Counted from the stretch's first letter, positions 28,420 to 37,640 are shown. The stretch is DNA of 64,000 nucleotides from Desulfobulbus elongatus DSM 2908 (GCF_000621145.1 NZ_JHZB01000006.1:98594-162593); one strand, 5' to 3'. Translations and numbers: made by a program. Notes: generated by a model not told the origin, from the sequence alone.

Positions 28420-29495
28420 GGCAGCTCCTCCCTGCCGGCCCATGAGCGAAAGGTGAAATGGAGCATCGAAGCGATCAGCGTCAACCCCGCCGCCAGCATG
28501 AACAGGAAAAAGAAGAGCGGCGTCGCCGCGGGGGTGAGCGGCAACTGCTCCATGGAAAACCATGGAGACAGCAGGGCGGCGCGCAGCAGGCCGCGAGCCC
28601 AGAGCATCAGGGCAAGGGTGGCGAGGGTGCAGGCCAGGGCAGGGAGGACCCGATTGGCCAGGCCGAAGAGAACGGCGGCCACGGCGAGCATGCCGCCGAT
28701 GGCCAGGCAGAGGAGGAACAGCCAGCCGGTCGTGGTGGCCGGGCGCAGCATGCCCTGGGGCAAGGCGGCGAGAAACCAGAGGCCGATGGCGACATTGGCG
28801 ATGGTGGCGAAGCTGAACCAGCGGCAACCGTGCCTGAGCCAGTGGTCGGCAGTCTGGTCGCCCCGTGACCGCCGCCAGTGAAACCAGAGGGCGATGGCCA
28901 GCCCGCCGATCGCCACCGCGCCGACCATGAAGTGGAGGAACCGGGGTACGAGCATGGGATCGGCGAGATTGAGCAGCAGGCCGTGGGGATGGGCGAAATA
29001 GCGGCTCCAGTTGGACGGTGTCTGCATCAGAGTGAAATTGTTGACAAAGAAAAAGGCAACGGTGAACAGCAAAAGGACCATCAGGGCGACAACGAACGGC
29101 CGGCCGCGCCCCAGGCGGGCATACAGGTTTTTATAAACATAGGCCAGGGCATAGGCGGCAATCAGGAGGCCGACGACCGCCAGCCAGAAGACAGCCATCA
29201 GGATGGAACTGGTATAGAGGAAGTGCCCGTAGAGCGCCTGCACGAACAGCAGCGGCGCCACGCCGAAATTGACGGTAAAGGCGATGGTGAACGGCAGGGT
29301 GCGGGAGACGAGTTCGGTGCAGGGGGTCGATGCGCCCCGGCCGCGCAGATAGCCAACCATGGCGATGCAGGCGGTGCCCACCGTCACATTCATCAGCAGG
29401 ATATGGCAGAACAGGGTGAGGTGGAGAAAGAACTGCAGCCAGCCCCAGTGGACGGGAATGGCGTCCGGGACGGGGATGAGCGCAGCGGGATCCAT
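28416..29495 (-). CDS. CydA-like integral membrane partner subunit
   Basis: A 359-residue protein with about nine membrane helices and no haem c motif. It shows bd-oxidase-I-like landmarks: an N-terminal helix pair (WGWLQFFLHLTLFCHILLMN), a NFGVAPLLFVQALYGHFLY block, and NNFTLMQTPSNW that mirrors the N.WMQTP motif of CydA. No CydB or periplasmic Q-loop could be identified. Its 3' end overlaps the octahaem fusion by 4 bases, so the two are a coupled pair. Which haems it binds, and whether it reduces O2 or some other acceptor, cannot be stated from sequence. Confidence 0.7.
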   Translation of the reverse strand: MDPAALIPVPDAIPVHWGWLQFFLHLTLFCHILLMNVTVGTACIAMVGYLRGRGASTPCTELVSRTLPFTIAFTVNFGVAPLLFVQALYGHFLYTSSILMAVFWLAVVGLLIAAYALAYVYKNLYARLGRGRPFVVALMVLLLFTVAFFFVNNFTLMQTPSNWSRYFAHPHGLLLNLADPMLVPRFLHFMVGAVAIGGLAIALWFHWRRSRGDQTADHWLRHGCRWFSFATIANVAIGLWFLAALPQGMLRPATTTGWLFLLCLAIGGMLAVAAVLFGLANRVLPALACTLATLALMLWARGLLRAALLSPWFSMEQLPLTPAATPLFFFLFMLAAGLTLIASMLHFTFRSWAGREELP

Positions 29496-29769
29496 GGCGG
29501 CCTCCTGGGTGGCTGAGGGCTCCGTTTCCGGAATCGGGCGGGAAATGGCCTCATGCCGGCGGCAATGCTGCCACAGGCACAGGACATTCTACAATCTGAA
29601 GGAGGGGCTGGGAAGGAGTTTTAGCTCGTCGTGCGAAGCCGCTTGTGCCAGCGTGCCGGAATGTGGCCGCATTTTTCGGGACAACAGAAGGCACGCCGGC
29701 AACGGCCGGCGCACCCAACGGCAATGGGCGCCCGCGGCCCCGCCCCGGCAGGACACGGCGTCCGGACGT

Positions 29770-31200
29770 TCAACAGCCGCAGTTGGAAAAGGCCTCCTTG
29801 GTGAAATTCTTGTCCGGTGCGATCGGATATTCGCCGGTAAAACAGGCCAGGCAGAAATGATCCCTGGGCAGGCCCGTGGCCTCGACCAGTCCCTCCGGGC
29901 TGAGATAGTGGAGCGAATCGAGGCCGAGATAGTCGCGGATGGTCTCCACTGTGTTGCCGGCGGCGATCAGTTGGTCGCTGGAGGGAAAGTCGATGCCGTA
30001 ATAGCAGGCGTGGCGGGTGGGCGGACAACTGACCACCAGATGGACCTCGGCGGCGCCGGCGTTGCGCAGGGCCTTGACCCGGCTGCGGCCGGTGGTGCCG
30101 CGGACGATCGAATCCTCGACGATGATGACCCGTTTGCCCTGTAAAAGCGACCGGACCGGATTGAGCTTGACCCGCACCGAAAAGTCGCGCATCGACTGGG
30201 TCGGCTGAATGAAGGTACGGCCGACATAGTGGTTGCGGATCATCCCCATCTCCATAGGAATGCCCGAGGCGTTCGAATAGCCGATGGCCGCGTAGTTGCC
30301 CGAATCCGGGAAGGGCATGACGAAATCGGCCTCGATTTTCGCCTCTCTGGCCAGGATTTCGCCCATCCGCTTGCGGGCAGCGTACACGTTGAACCCGAAA
30401 ACGTTGCTGTCCGGCCGGGCAAAATAGACGTGTTCGAAGATACAGAAGCTCTTCTGCGTCGGCGCCCAGGGAAAGAACGAGGTCAAGCCCTGCTCGTTGA
30501 TGATCAGCACCTCGCCCGGCTCGATATCGCGGACGTATTCGGCCTCGATCAGGTCAAGCGCGCAGGTTTCGGAGGCGACCACGTGGGCGCCGTTGTCGAG
30601 CACGCCGAGGCAGAGCGGCCGGAACCCGTTGGGGTCGCGGACCGCGATCATGGTGTCCTGGGTCATGAGCAGCAGGGAATAGGCGCCCTGGATGCAAGTG
30701 AAGGTGGTTTTGATCGCCTCCTGCAGGCCCCGGTCCAGGTGGCGTACCATCAGGTGAATGACGATCTCGCTGTCCATGGTGGTCTGGAAGATCGCCCCCT
30801 GCTGTTCCAGGTGGCGCCGCAGGGCGATGGAGTTGACCAGATTGCCGTTGTGGGCGACGCTGAGCGGCATCCCCTTGTGGGTGGCCATGAACGGCTGGGT
30901 ATTGATGATGTTGGATTCGCCGGTGGTGGAGTAACGGACGTGACCGGTGGCCAGGTGGCCGGAAAGGCGCTGCAAGGTTCGTTCGCTGAAGACATCGGCC
31001 ACCAGGCCCATGTCCTTGTGAATCAGGACCTTCTTGCCGTCGCCGGCGACAATGCCGGCGCTTTCCTGGCCGCGATGCTGGAGGGCGTAGAGACCGAAGT
31101 AGACGAGTTTGGCGGCATCCTGGTGGCCGTACACCCCGCAGATTCCGCATTCATGCCGGGGTTTCGTCGAAAAGTGCTGGTCCGTTGCAAAGGTGTTCAT
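29770..31200 (-). CDS. purF: amidophosphoribosyltransferase PurF
   Basis: A 476-residue PurF of the iron-sulphur type. A 17-residue propeptide precedes the catalytic Cys18 in HECGICGV, exposed after processing. The glutaminase part continues ALQHRGQESAGI, and the PRTase part has the PRPP motif VIIVEDSIVRGTTGR. Cysteines in SFCIFEH, RHACYYG and HFCLACF match the [4Fe-4S] ligands of the Bacillus-type enzyme. It makes phosphoribosylamine in purine synthesis. It is monocistronic; 183 bp separate it from the divergent selD. Confidence 0.95.
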   Translation of the reverse strand: MNTFATDQHFSTKPRHECGICGVYGHQDAAKLVYFGLYALQHRGQESAGIVAGDGKKVLIHKDMGLVADVFSERTLQRLSGHLATGHVRYSTTGESNIINTQPFMATHKGMPLSVAHNGNLVNSIALRRHLEQQGAIFQTTMDSEIVIHLMVRHLDRGLQEAIKTTFTCIQGAYSLLLMTQDTMIAVRDPNGFRPLCLGVLDNGAHVVASETCALDLIEAEYVRDIEPGEVLIINEQGLTSFFPWAPTQKSFCIFEHVYFARPDSNVFGFNVYAARKRMGEILAREAKIEADFVMPFPDSGNYAAIGYSNASGIPMEMGMIRNHYVGRTFIQPTQSMRDFSVRVKLNPVRSLLQGKRVIIVEDSIVRGTTGRSRVKALRNAGAAEVHLVVSCPPTRHACYYGIDFPSSDQLIAAGNTVETIRDYLGLDSLHYLSPEGLVEATGLPRDHFCLACFTGEYPIAPDKNFTKEAFSNCGC

Positions 31201-31241
31201 AGCGCTTGTCTACAATAATGTCGGATGCGCCAAAAACCGAA

Positions 31242-31268
31242 AGGCACAAAGAACGATTCCTTGTGCCT
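31242..31268. repeat. 8-bp inverted repeat between purF and selD
   Basis: Arms AGGCACAA (31242-31249) and TTGTGCCT (31261-31268) with an 11-base spacer. It lies in the AT-rich divergent purF/selD region and could be an operator; no PurR or purine-riboswitch pattern was seen. Confidence 0.45.
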
Positions 31269-31383
31269 GTACTTTGGTCGATCCGGCGTGCCTGAAGAAG
31301 GTTATTTTCAACCAGATTATACGTTTTTTTTCAACAAAATATCGGGTAGTTTATACAGAATAAAATTTCACTGTGATTTCAGT

Positions 31384-32466
31384 ATGCAAAACGACAAAAC
31401 CATGACCACCGCTCCCGTCAGACTGACCGCCACCGTCAAGGCCGCGGGCTGAGCCGCCAAACTGGGCCCGGGGGACCTGGGCCGGTTATTGTGCGGACTC
31501 GAGTTGCCGCAGGATCCCAATCTGCTCGTGGGCACCGAAACCAGCGACGACGCCGGGGTGTACCGTCTCAGCGACGATACCGCCCTGATCCAGACCGTCG
31601 ACTTCTTCACGCCCATCGTCGACGATCCCTACGATTTCGGCCGGATCGCCGCCGCCAACTCCCTGTCCGACGTCTACGCCATGGGCGGCCGACCGCTTCT
31701 GTGCATGAACATCCTGGCCTGCCCGGTCAAGTCCATGGACCAGTCGGTGTTCCGGCGGGTGGTCGAAGGGGGCCTGGCCGTCATCCGCGAGGCCGGAGCG
31801 CTGCTGGTGGGCGGCCATTCCATCGAGGATACGGAATTGAAGTACGGTCTGGCGGTCACCGGCCTGGTCCATCCGCAACGGGTGCTGCGCAACGGCGGCG
31901 CCCGGCCGGGCGACGTGCTCCTGCTCACCAAACCGCTGGGCACCGGCATCCTGTCGACGGCGATCAAGGGCGGCCTGGCGAAGGCGGCAATAGAACAACA
32001 ACTGGTGGCGCTGCTGGCCACCCTCAACCGACTGCCCATGGAGATCGTCGGCGAGGACGAGGCGGTGCGCTCCGGGGTGCACGGCTGCACCGACATCACC
32101 GGTTTCGGCCTCTTCGGCCATGTGCACGAGATGGCGGAAGCCTCGGGCGCCTCCATCCGTCTGCAGCGGCAGGCGCTGCCCATCCTGCCGGAAGCGCGCG
32201 CCTTCGCCGACATGGGCATCATCCCCGAGGGTGCCTACCGCAACCGCAACCATTATCGGCAATGGGTCCGCTCCGGCCTGCCCGAAATGGACTCCCTGGA
32301 GATGATCGGCTACGATCCCCAGACCTCGGGCGGCCTGCTTTTGGCCATGGAGCGCGACGCCGCAATGCGGTTGCAGGACGAACTCCAGCGGCGGGGCTAT
32401 CTGCCGGAGTGCCGGGTGATCGGCGAGGTCCTGGCCGGCGAGCCGGGCTTGGTCTATCTGAACTGA
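31384..32466 (+). CDS. selD: selenide, water dikinase SelD with selenocysteine at residue 23
   Basis: A 360-residue SelD, read through an in-frame TGA at 31450-31452 as selenocysteine: ...VKAAG-Sec-AAKLGPGDL, where the family has Cys or Sec in the catalytic GCAAK motif. ATG at 31384 is in frame with the long downstream frame; a second ATG at 31402 is also possible. Later motifs are TDFFTPIVDDPYDFGRIAAANSLSDVYAMGG (in pieces), GLAVTGLVHP and GCTDITGFGLFGH. It makes selenophosphate from selenide and ATP. A hairpin directly after the UGA fits a bacterial SECIS. Gene finders that treat TGA as stop will begin the protein at 31489 and lose the catalytic residue. Confidence 0.92.
31460..31487 (+). 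promoter_or_regulatory. predicted bacterial SECIS hairpin within selD
   Basis: Starting 7 bases after the UGA, AACTGG (31460-31465) pairs with CCGGTT (31482-31487) with one G-U, followed by two C-G pairs (31467-31468 with 31479-31480) after a mismatch and a small G-rich apical loop (GGGGGA). SelB-recognised SECIS elements in bacteria sit in this range and carry G's in the apical loop. Confidence 0.6.
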
Positions 32467-32471
32467 TCCGC

Positions 32472-33617
32472 TCAGCAGGAGGATTCGGTCAGCAGAGCCA
32501 GGAGCAGCCGGGTCAGGTCGACCATGTCCTGCAACTCCACCTGCTCTTTCGTGGAATGGACGTTGGTCATGCCGGTGGCGACGATCGCCGTGGCTAGGCC
32601 GTTGCCGTTGAAGATATTGGCATCCGAGCCGCCGCCCGCACGTTCGTAAGTGAGTGTCATGCCGATCGACCGGGCCGCGGCTTCCACCCGACGGAGCACC
32701 GGTTCTTCCCGCTCCAGTTGCATCACCGGAAAATCCTGCCGGACCGCGACATCGACCGCCGGCGTCCCCTTGGCCGAGCCGGTGGGATCGGTCCAGGCGG
32801 CCACGGTGGCGGTGAAGATCTCGCGGATCTCCCCGGTCACCCGTTCCAGTTTTGCCATCGAATGGCTGCGCACCTCGCCCTCGATCACCGCCTTTTCCGG
32901 CACGATGTTGGAGGCGGCACCGCCGCTGATGGTGCCGAAGTTGGCGGTGGTTTCCTCGTCGATCCGGCCGCTCGGCACCCTGGCCAGGGCCCGGGCGGCG
33001 AGAATGAGCGCGCTCACCCCCCATTCCGGATGCAGGCCGGCATGTGCCGCCACGCCGGTCACGGTGATGGTCAGCCGGTTGGCCGCCGGCGCATGGGTGA
33101 TCACCCGGGCAAAGCCGCTGGAATCCAGGGCATAGCCCTCGCGGGCACGCACCAGGGCCGGCTCCAGGGCCTTGGCGCCGACCAGCCCGATTTCCTCGCA
33201 GGTGGTGATCACGAATTCCACCGGCCGATAGGGCCGGTTGTTCTCCCGCAACACCCGCATCGCCTCGATGCAGGCGGCGAGGCCGGATTTGTCGTCGCTG
33301 CCCAGGACAGTGTCGCCCTCGCTGGTGAACAGATCGCCGCTTCGTTTGACCCGCACGCCCTCGGCCGGCTGCACCGTGTCCATGTGGCAGCTGAAGAAGA
33401 TCGGCGTGCATTCGAGGGCGCCGGCAAAGCGGATGATCAGGTTGCCGCTTTCCGAACCGGTGCGGCCGGCCGAATCGTCCTCGACGATTTCGGTGGCGCC
33501 CAGCTCGCGGAAAACCTGTTGCAGGTGACGCGAGATGCGCCCTTCCCGGCGGGAAGGGCTGTCGATCTCGCAGAGTTCGGTGAAGCTGGCGGCCAGCCGT
33601 TCTCTATTCACATCCAT
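32472..33617 (-). CDS. M20/M42-type metallopeptidase (PepT-like)
   Basis: A 381-residue di-zinc aminopeptidase. Motifs: FFSCHMDTVQPAEG (metal His/Asp), VLGSDDKSGLAACIEA (bridging Asp), FVITTCEEIGLVGAK (catalytic Glu), ALDSSGFARV, and AGGGSDANIF near the end. The insert domain VTGVAAHAGLHPEWG is the dimerisation lid. It resembles tripeptidase/PepT-like cytoplasmic enzymes; the exact peptide specificity is open. Its start overlaps the ispDF end by 14 bases. Confidence 0.83.
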   Translation of the reverse strand: MDVNRERLAASFTELCEIDSPSRREGRISRHLQQVFRELGATEIVEDDSAGRTGSESGNLIIRFAGALECTPIFFSCHMDTVQPAEGVRVKRSGDLFTSEGDTVLGSDDKSGLAACIEAMRVLRENNRPYRPVEFVITTCEEIGLVGAKALEPALVRAREGYALDSSGFARVITHAPAANRLTITVTGVAAHAGLHPEWGVSALILAARALARVPSGRIDEETTANFGTISGGAASNIVPEKAVIEGEVRSHSMAKLERVTGEIREIFTATVAAWTDPTGSAKGTPAVDVAVRQDFPVMQLEREEPVLRRVEAAARSIGMTLTYERAGGGSDANIFNGNGLATAIVATGMTNVHSTKEQVELQDMVDLTRLLLALLTESSC

Positions 33618-34809
33618 GATTCGACCTCAAGAGGACGACGGCATGGGCGGCAATGCCCTCGCCCCGTCCGGTGTATCCCATTTTTTCCGTGGTGGTTGCC
33701 TTGATGTTGATTGCCGCCGGCGCCACCTGGCAGCAGCGGGCCAGGTGGCTCGCCATGGCGGCGAGATGGGGGGCCAGTCTGGGCCGCTGGCAGACAATGG
33801 TGATGTCGGCGTTGCCCAGACGAAAACCCTGCTGTTCCGCCAGGTTATAGGCTCGGCTCAGCAGAAGCAGGCTGTCGATCCCCTGGTAGTGCGGGTCGGT
33901 ATCGGGGAAATGACGGCCGATGTCGCCGGCGCCCAGGGCGCCCAGCAGGGCGTCAGTGAGGGCATGGGCCACGACGTCGGCATCGGAATGGCCATCCAGG
34001 CCCAGCTCATAGTCAATGGTCACGCCGCCGAGGATCAGTTTGCGGCCGGCAACCAGCCGGTGGGCGTCAAAGCCGTGCCCTATTTTCATGCTGTCCTCCC
34101 TGGAAAGCAAGGCTGCCGCCACGCGCAGATCTTCGGGACGGGTGATCTTGCCGTTCTCTTCGCTGCCCGCGACCACCTGCACCGGGATGTCCGCCGCCTC
34201 CAGCAGCGAGGCCTCGTCGGTGCCGACAAAGCCGGTGCGCAGCGCCTCGGCAAAGGCCCTCTCCAGCAGCGGCCGTCGGGCGGCCTGGGGCGTCTGCGCC
34301 TGCCAGAGAGCGGAGCGATCGACGGTGGCGACGATCGTGCCGTGGTCGTCGATCCGCTTCAGGGTGTCCTTGACCGGCACCGCGGCGATGACCGCACCGT
34401 GGCGGGTCGCCCCTTCGAGGCAGCGGCAGATGGTTGCCCGGTCCACCAGCGGCCGGGCGGCGTCATGGACCAACACCAGTTCAATTTCGGGGGGAAGCTG
34501 CCGCAGGCCGGCGCGCACTGAATCCTGGCGGGTGACGCCGCCAACGGTGAGCCGCAGCCGTTCGACATCCTGCGCCGGCAGATGGGCATGGAGCAGGTCG
34601 GCGGTGTGCTCGAAGAAATCGGCGGGCGCGGCCACCACCACGACGCGGATGGCCTCCACCGCGAAAAAGGCCCGGCAGGTCCGGACCAGGATGGGGAGGC
34701 CGGCCAGGTCGAGGAACTGCTTGGGCCGGGCATGGCCGAAGCGGGAGCCGGTGCCTCCGGCCGGAATGACGACCCCGGCCGGCGGCAATGGGAACGTGTG
34801 GTCGTTCAC
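33604..34809 (-). CDS. ispDF: bifunctional IspD/IspF, MEP isoprenoid pathway
   Basis: A 401-residue fusion. Residues 1-230 are IspD (2-C-methylerythritol 4-phosphate cytidylyltransferase): VVIPAGGTGSRFG, LVHDAARPLV, TDEASLLEAADIPVQVV. Residues 240-401 are IspF (cyclodiphosphate synthase): IGHGFDAHRL, LDGHSDADVVAHALTDALLGAL, ADITIVCQRPRLAP, IKATTTEKMGYTGRGEGI. Such fusions occur in several Desulfobacterota and Campylobacterota. The only usable start upstream of the conserved region is a GTG at 34807-34809, 10 bases after the rnpB T-run and with no clear ribosome site. Confidence 0.93.
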   Translation of the reverse strand: MNDHTFPLPPAGVVIPAGGTGSRFGHARPKQFLDLAGLPILVRTCRAFFAVEAIRVVVVAAPADFFEHTADLLHAHLPAQDVERLRLTVGGVTRQDSVRAGLRQLPPEIELVLVHDAARPLVDRATICRCLEGATRHGAVIAAVPVKDTLKRIDDHGTIVATVDRSALWQAQTPQAARRPLLERAFAEALRTGFVGTDEASLLEAADIPVQVVAGSEENGKITRPEDLRVAAALLSREDSMKIGHGFDAHRLVAGRKLILGGVTIDYELGLDGHSDADVVAHALTDALLGALGAGDIGRHFPDTDPHYQGIDSLLLLSRAYNLAEQQGFRLGNADITIVCQRPRLAPHLAAMASHLARCCQVAPAAINIKATTTEKMGYTGRGEGIAAHAVVLLRSNHGCE

Positions 34810-34811
34810 AA

Positions 34812-34832
34812 CAGAAAAAAAGGGGTGAATTG
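34812..34832 (-). terminator. T-run ending rnpB, using the P1 stem
   Basis: The minus strand reads ATTCACCCC followed by seven T's. The 3' strand of P1 would act as the stem of a factor-independent terminator. It is immediately ahead of the ispDF start codon. Confidence 0.6.
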
Positions 34833-35186
34833 TAAGCCGAATTCTGTTTCCGTCCGAAGACGGACCATGATCATTTCTCTCGGATGCCGGTCGCCCGGCA
34901 CCTCATGCAACCTACCCGGAGGCTTCGGACGGGCCGCCCTCAAACGCCTCCCTATTTGGTCTTGCACCCGGTGGGGTTTGCCCTGCCCCCCATGTCGCCA
35001 TGGGGGCGGTGAGCTCTTACCTCGCCATTTCAACCTTACCTGTGAACGCTCGCGCGCTCCATCGGCGGTGTCGTTTCTGTGGCACTTTCCCCCGGTTTCC
35101 CGGAGTTCGCGTTACGAACCACCGTGCCCTCCGGTGTTCGGACTTTCCTCCCCGGCCTGCGCCGGAGCGATCATGCATTCACCCCT
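34822..35186 (-). ncRNA. rnpB: RNase P RNA (M1 RNA, type A)
   Basis: Catalytic RNA that matures tRNA 5' ends. On the minus strand the P4 universal block GAGGAAAGTCCGAACACC is near 35150, GGGTAGGTTGCATGAGG comes later, and the second conserved block ends CAGAATTCGGCTTAC. The P1 helix is formed by GGGGTGAAT (near 35177-35185) and ATTCACCCC (near 34822-34830). A T-run (TTTTTTT) follows directly, at about 34814-34820. Ends are defined by P1 and could shift by a few bases. Confidence 0.93.
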
Positions 35187-35213
35187 TACCTCGCGTGACG
35201 GTCAAAGGTGCCG

Positions 35214-35822
35214 TCAGCCGTTTTTCCGGTCGATCCCCTGATTGGCCAACTGGTCGGCGCGCGCGTTCTGCGACCGGGGCACATGGGCGATCGACCAGGC
35301 CTGGAACCGGTCCAGCCGTTCCCGCACCTGGCGGAAGAGCGGCTGGAGCGTCTCGTTCTTGACCTTGTAGCGTCCCTGGATCTGGCGGACGATCAACTCG
35401 GAATCCAGAAAGATGGCCACCTGGACGCATCCCTTGCTCAGGGCCTCCTCGAGGCCGAGAAGCAGTGCCTTGTACTCGGCGACATTGTTGGTGCAGGTGC
35501 CGAGATAGGCCGAGCGGGCCGCCAACTCCCCGCCTTGCTCGTCGAAAAGAACCGCGCCGGCGCCGGCATGGCCGGGATTGCCTCGGGAGGCGCCGTCGGT
35601 GAACAGGCGGCAGCGGCCGCCAGCCGCTGTCCGGTCTGTCGGTTGTGTCTGTGCCGGCGGCGGACTCGGTACGGCGTTTCCCGCCGCCGGCGGGACGCCG
35701 CGAAGCAGCCGCCGGATGGCATCCGGCTGCCGGTCGGGAAAAATCCGTCGCAGGGTATCGTCGTCGAGGTGGTCCGCCAGCCGCCGCAGGATCAGATCCC
35801 TGGTCAGCAACTCAGGATTCAA
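35214..35822 (-). CDS. rnhA: ribonuclease HI family protein
   Basis: A 202-residue protein. Residues 1-70 are an extension with no recognised domain (start rich in charged helix, then a Pro/Ala linker). Residues 72-200 are an RNase H fold with the catalytic acids in LFTDGASRGNPGH, VAEYKALLLGLE, FLDSELIVRQI and ARADQLANQ. The HI-like subtype (DGASRGNPG) is common in archaea and bacteria as a stand-alone RNase H. The start overlaps the stop of the zinc-ribbon gene by 11 bases; rnpB follows. Confidence 0.85.
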   Translation of the reverse strand: MNPELLTRDLILRRLADHLDDDTLRRIFPDRQPDAIRRLLRGVPPAAGNAVPSPPPAQTQPTDRTAAGGRCRLFTDGASRGNPGHAGAGAVLFDEQGGELAARSAYLGTCTNNVAEYKALLLGLEEALSKGCVQVAIFLDSELIVRQIQGRYKVKNETLQPLFRQVRERLDRFQAWSIAHVPRSQNARADQLANQGIDRKNG

Positions 35823-36540
35823 CCTGGACTTCCTCGTCTTCCTTGTAATACAGGATGCGCTGGCAGGTCGGGCAGAGATTGAATTTTTCCGCCTTGCGCA
35901 CCTCGATGACCTGCTGCGGCGGCAGGGCCATGTAGCAGCCCTGGCAGACGCTGCCGTTGACCGCCACCACCGCCAGGCCGTCGCGCTTGGCCAGGAGCAT
36001 GGTGTAGCGCTTGAGATGCGGGCCCTGCAACGCCGCCGACTCAGCCTCCCGCCTGCCGAGCACCGACTTCTTCGCCTCCTCGATGCGCTGGATTTCCTTG
36101 TCGACGTTCTCGACCTCCTCGGCCAGCAACTGCTGCTCGCCGGCGCAGAGATTCTCCAGGGCGGCGACCTCTTGTTCCAGTTGTTCGATCTGTTCGATGA
36201 ACTGGAGGATGCGGTCCTCCGTTTCCTTGACCAGCCGTTTGTTCTCTTCGATTTCCTTGAGTAGGGCCTGATGCTCCCGGCTGGTCTGGACCTGCATCAT
36301 CTTGTTCTGGCGATCTTTGACCCGCGCTCCCGCATCGTCGTGCTCGGCCTTGGTTTCCGCCTGCTTCTGATTGAGCAGCTCAATCTTGGTGCGGAACTGC
36401 GTGATCGCCTCCTGTTTTTCGGCAATGGCCTGCTCGCGGCTGGCTATCCCTGCCTGATGCTTGGCGATGGTGTGGTCGAACCCGGCAATTTCGCTGTCAA
36501 TTGCCTGCAGTCTGATGAGTTTGAGTATTTCCTCTTTCAA
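35812..36540 (-). CDS. coiled-coil plus C4 zinc-ribbon protein (CT398-like)
   Basis: A 242-residue protein: a long coiled-coil hairpin (about 1-185, LLKEIEENKRLVKETEDRILQ and similar) followed by a C4 zinc ribbon with CQGCYMAL and CPTCQRILYY. This family, like chlamydial CT398 and Helicobacter HP0958 (FlgZ), is widespread and its members link RNA polymerase or mRNA-binding functions to flagellar regulation in some species. It is upstream of and coupled to the RNase HI gene. Confidence 0.82.
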   Translation of the reverse strand: MKEEILKLIRLQAIDSEIAGFDHTIAKHQAGIASREQAIAEKQEAITQFRTKIELLNQKQAETKAEHDDAGARVKDRQNKMMQVQTSREHQALLKEIEENKRLVKETEDRILQFIEQIEQLEQEVAALENLCAGEQQLLAEEVENVDKEIQRIEEAKKSVLGRREAESAALQGPHLKRYTMLLAKRDGLAVVAVNGSVCQGCYMALPPQQVIEVRKAEKFNLCPTCQRILYYKEDEEVQVES

Positions 36541-36658
36541 TGATGGGCTCCTCGGTCGGTAAGTCTGATGTTAACAAAGGAAACAAAATCTGCGGTGTGA
36601 TGGTGAACACGATGCGTGGTGGCCTGGGCGGCGGCTGATTGGCGGGTGCGATGGACGT

Positions 36659-37462
36659 TCATGCCAGGTTCAAAGGCGGTTGCTGGACCGCGGCGTCAAT
36701 GGCGAGATTCCAGGAACGCGCCGCGGTCTGGCGCCGCAGCATGTCGCGAAAAGCACGCATGGCGGGCTGCTCGGTGGCGAAATGGCCGGCGTCGAGCAGC
36801 CACAGGCCCGCATCCGCGGCCCAACGGGCCACCGCATGCTTGACCTCGGCGGTCACGAAGACATCGGCGCCCTGCGCGTGCGCGATCTCCGCCAGGTCGG
36901 AACAGGACCCGCCGCAGACAGCGGCCACCGTCACCCGTTCGGGCCGGGTCCCGGCCTCCAGAACCCACGGCGGCGAGCAGGCCTGCCGGATCCGGTCGAG
37001 AAAGACGTCGGCAGTGACCGGTGCGGGAAGCGTACCGATGCGGCCGAGGCCGCAGTCGAGATCGCATCCCCGGCGCGACGGCACCAGCGGCCGGGTGTCC
37101 GCCAGGTCCAGGGACTGGGCGAGATGGTCGCTGACGCCGCCCTGAATCGAATCGAGATTGGTATGGCAGGCGATGACGCTGATCCGGTGGCGGGCGGCGG
37201 TGGCGATGAACCGGCCCGTGGGGGTATCGGTGCGGATGGTCTTCAGGGGCCGGAAAATGACGGGATGATGGGTTACGACCAGGTCGTAATGTTCGGCGGC
37301 GGCCTGATCGATCAACGAGGAGGTGGGGTCGAGCGCCAGCAGGACCCGCTGCACGTGCTGGTGCGGGTCGCCGACCAGCAAGCCGACATTGTCCCACTCC
37401 TCGGCCAGGCTTTCCGGGGTGATCTGCTGGAGAATTGTCAGAACGTCTCGAACGGTAGGCAC
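36659..37462 (-). CDS. Nif3-like dinuclear metal centre protein
   Basis: A 267-residue NIF3/YbgI family protein. Conserved segments: EEWDNVGLLVGDP, VVTHHPVIFRPLKTI with the metal His pair, ACHTNLDSIQGG, and near the end VFVTAEVKHAVARWAADAGLWLLDAGHFATE with the last His. Proteins of this family form hexamers with a di-metal site; a GTP cyclohydrolase-like activity was proposed for some members but is not settled. The start follows MPTVRDVL. The preceding 118-bp gap separates it from the zinc-ribbon gene. Confidence 0.88.
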   Translation of the reverse strand: MPTVRDVLTILQQITPESLAEEWDNVGLLVGDPHQHVQRVLLALDPTSSLIDQAAAEHYDLVVTHHPVIFRPLKTIRTDTPTGRFIATAARHRISVIACHTNLDSIQGGVSDHLAQSLDLADTRPLVPSRRGCDLDCGLGRIGTLPAPVTADVFLDRIRQACSPPWVLEAGTRPERVTVAAVCGGSCSDLAEIAHAQGADVFVTAEVKHAVARWAADAGLWLLDAGHFATEQPAMRAFRDMLRRQTAARSWNLAIDAAVQQPPLNLA

Positions 37463-37640
37463 GTGTTATTCTTTAAAGAAAAAGAGGCACATCCCTTCGG
37501 AGATGTACCTCTTCTCAGGCATTGTCCGCAATGCCCTGCGGTTGTTTCAACACTGGTTGCCAAGAGCTGTTCAATGTCTTCAATGTCGGGCGTGGGGTGG
37601 CAGGGGCCGGGGAACATTCGCTCCGCTCTTCCGAAAAAAG

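Noticed and set aside
28420..28827. N-terminal extension of the octahaem protein (frame open to 28827)
   Set aside because: It reads the upstream membrane gene in the wrong frame; the ATG at 28419 has a strong ribosome site.
31486..33411. 641-codon minus-strand frame across selD and the M20-type peptidase
   Set aside because: It covers the antisense of selD and a shifted reading of the peptidase gene; both have clear domains in the chosen frames.
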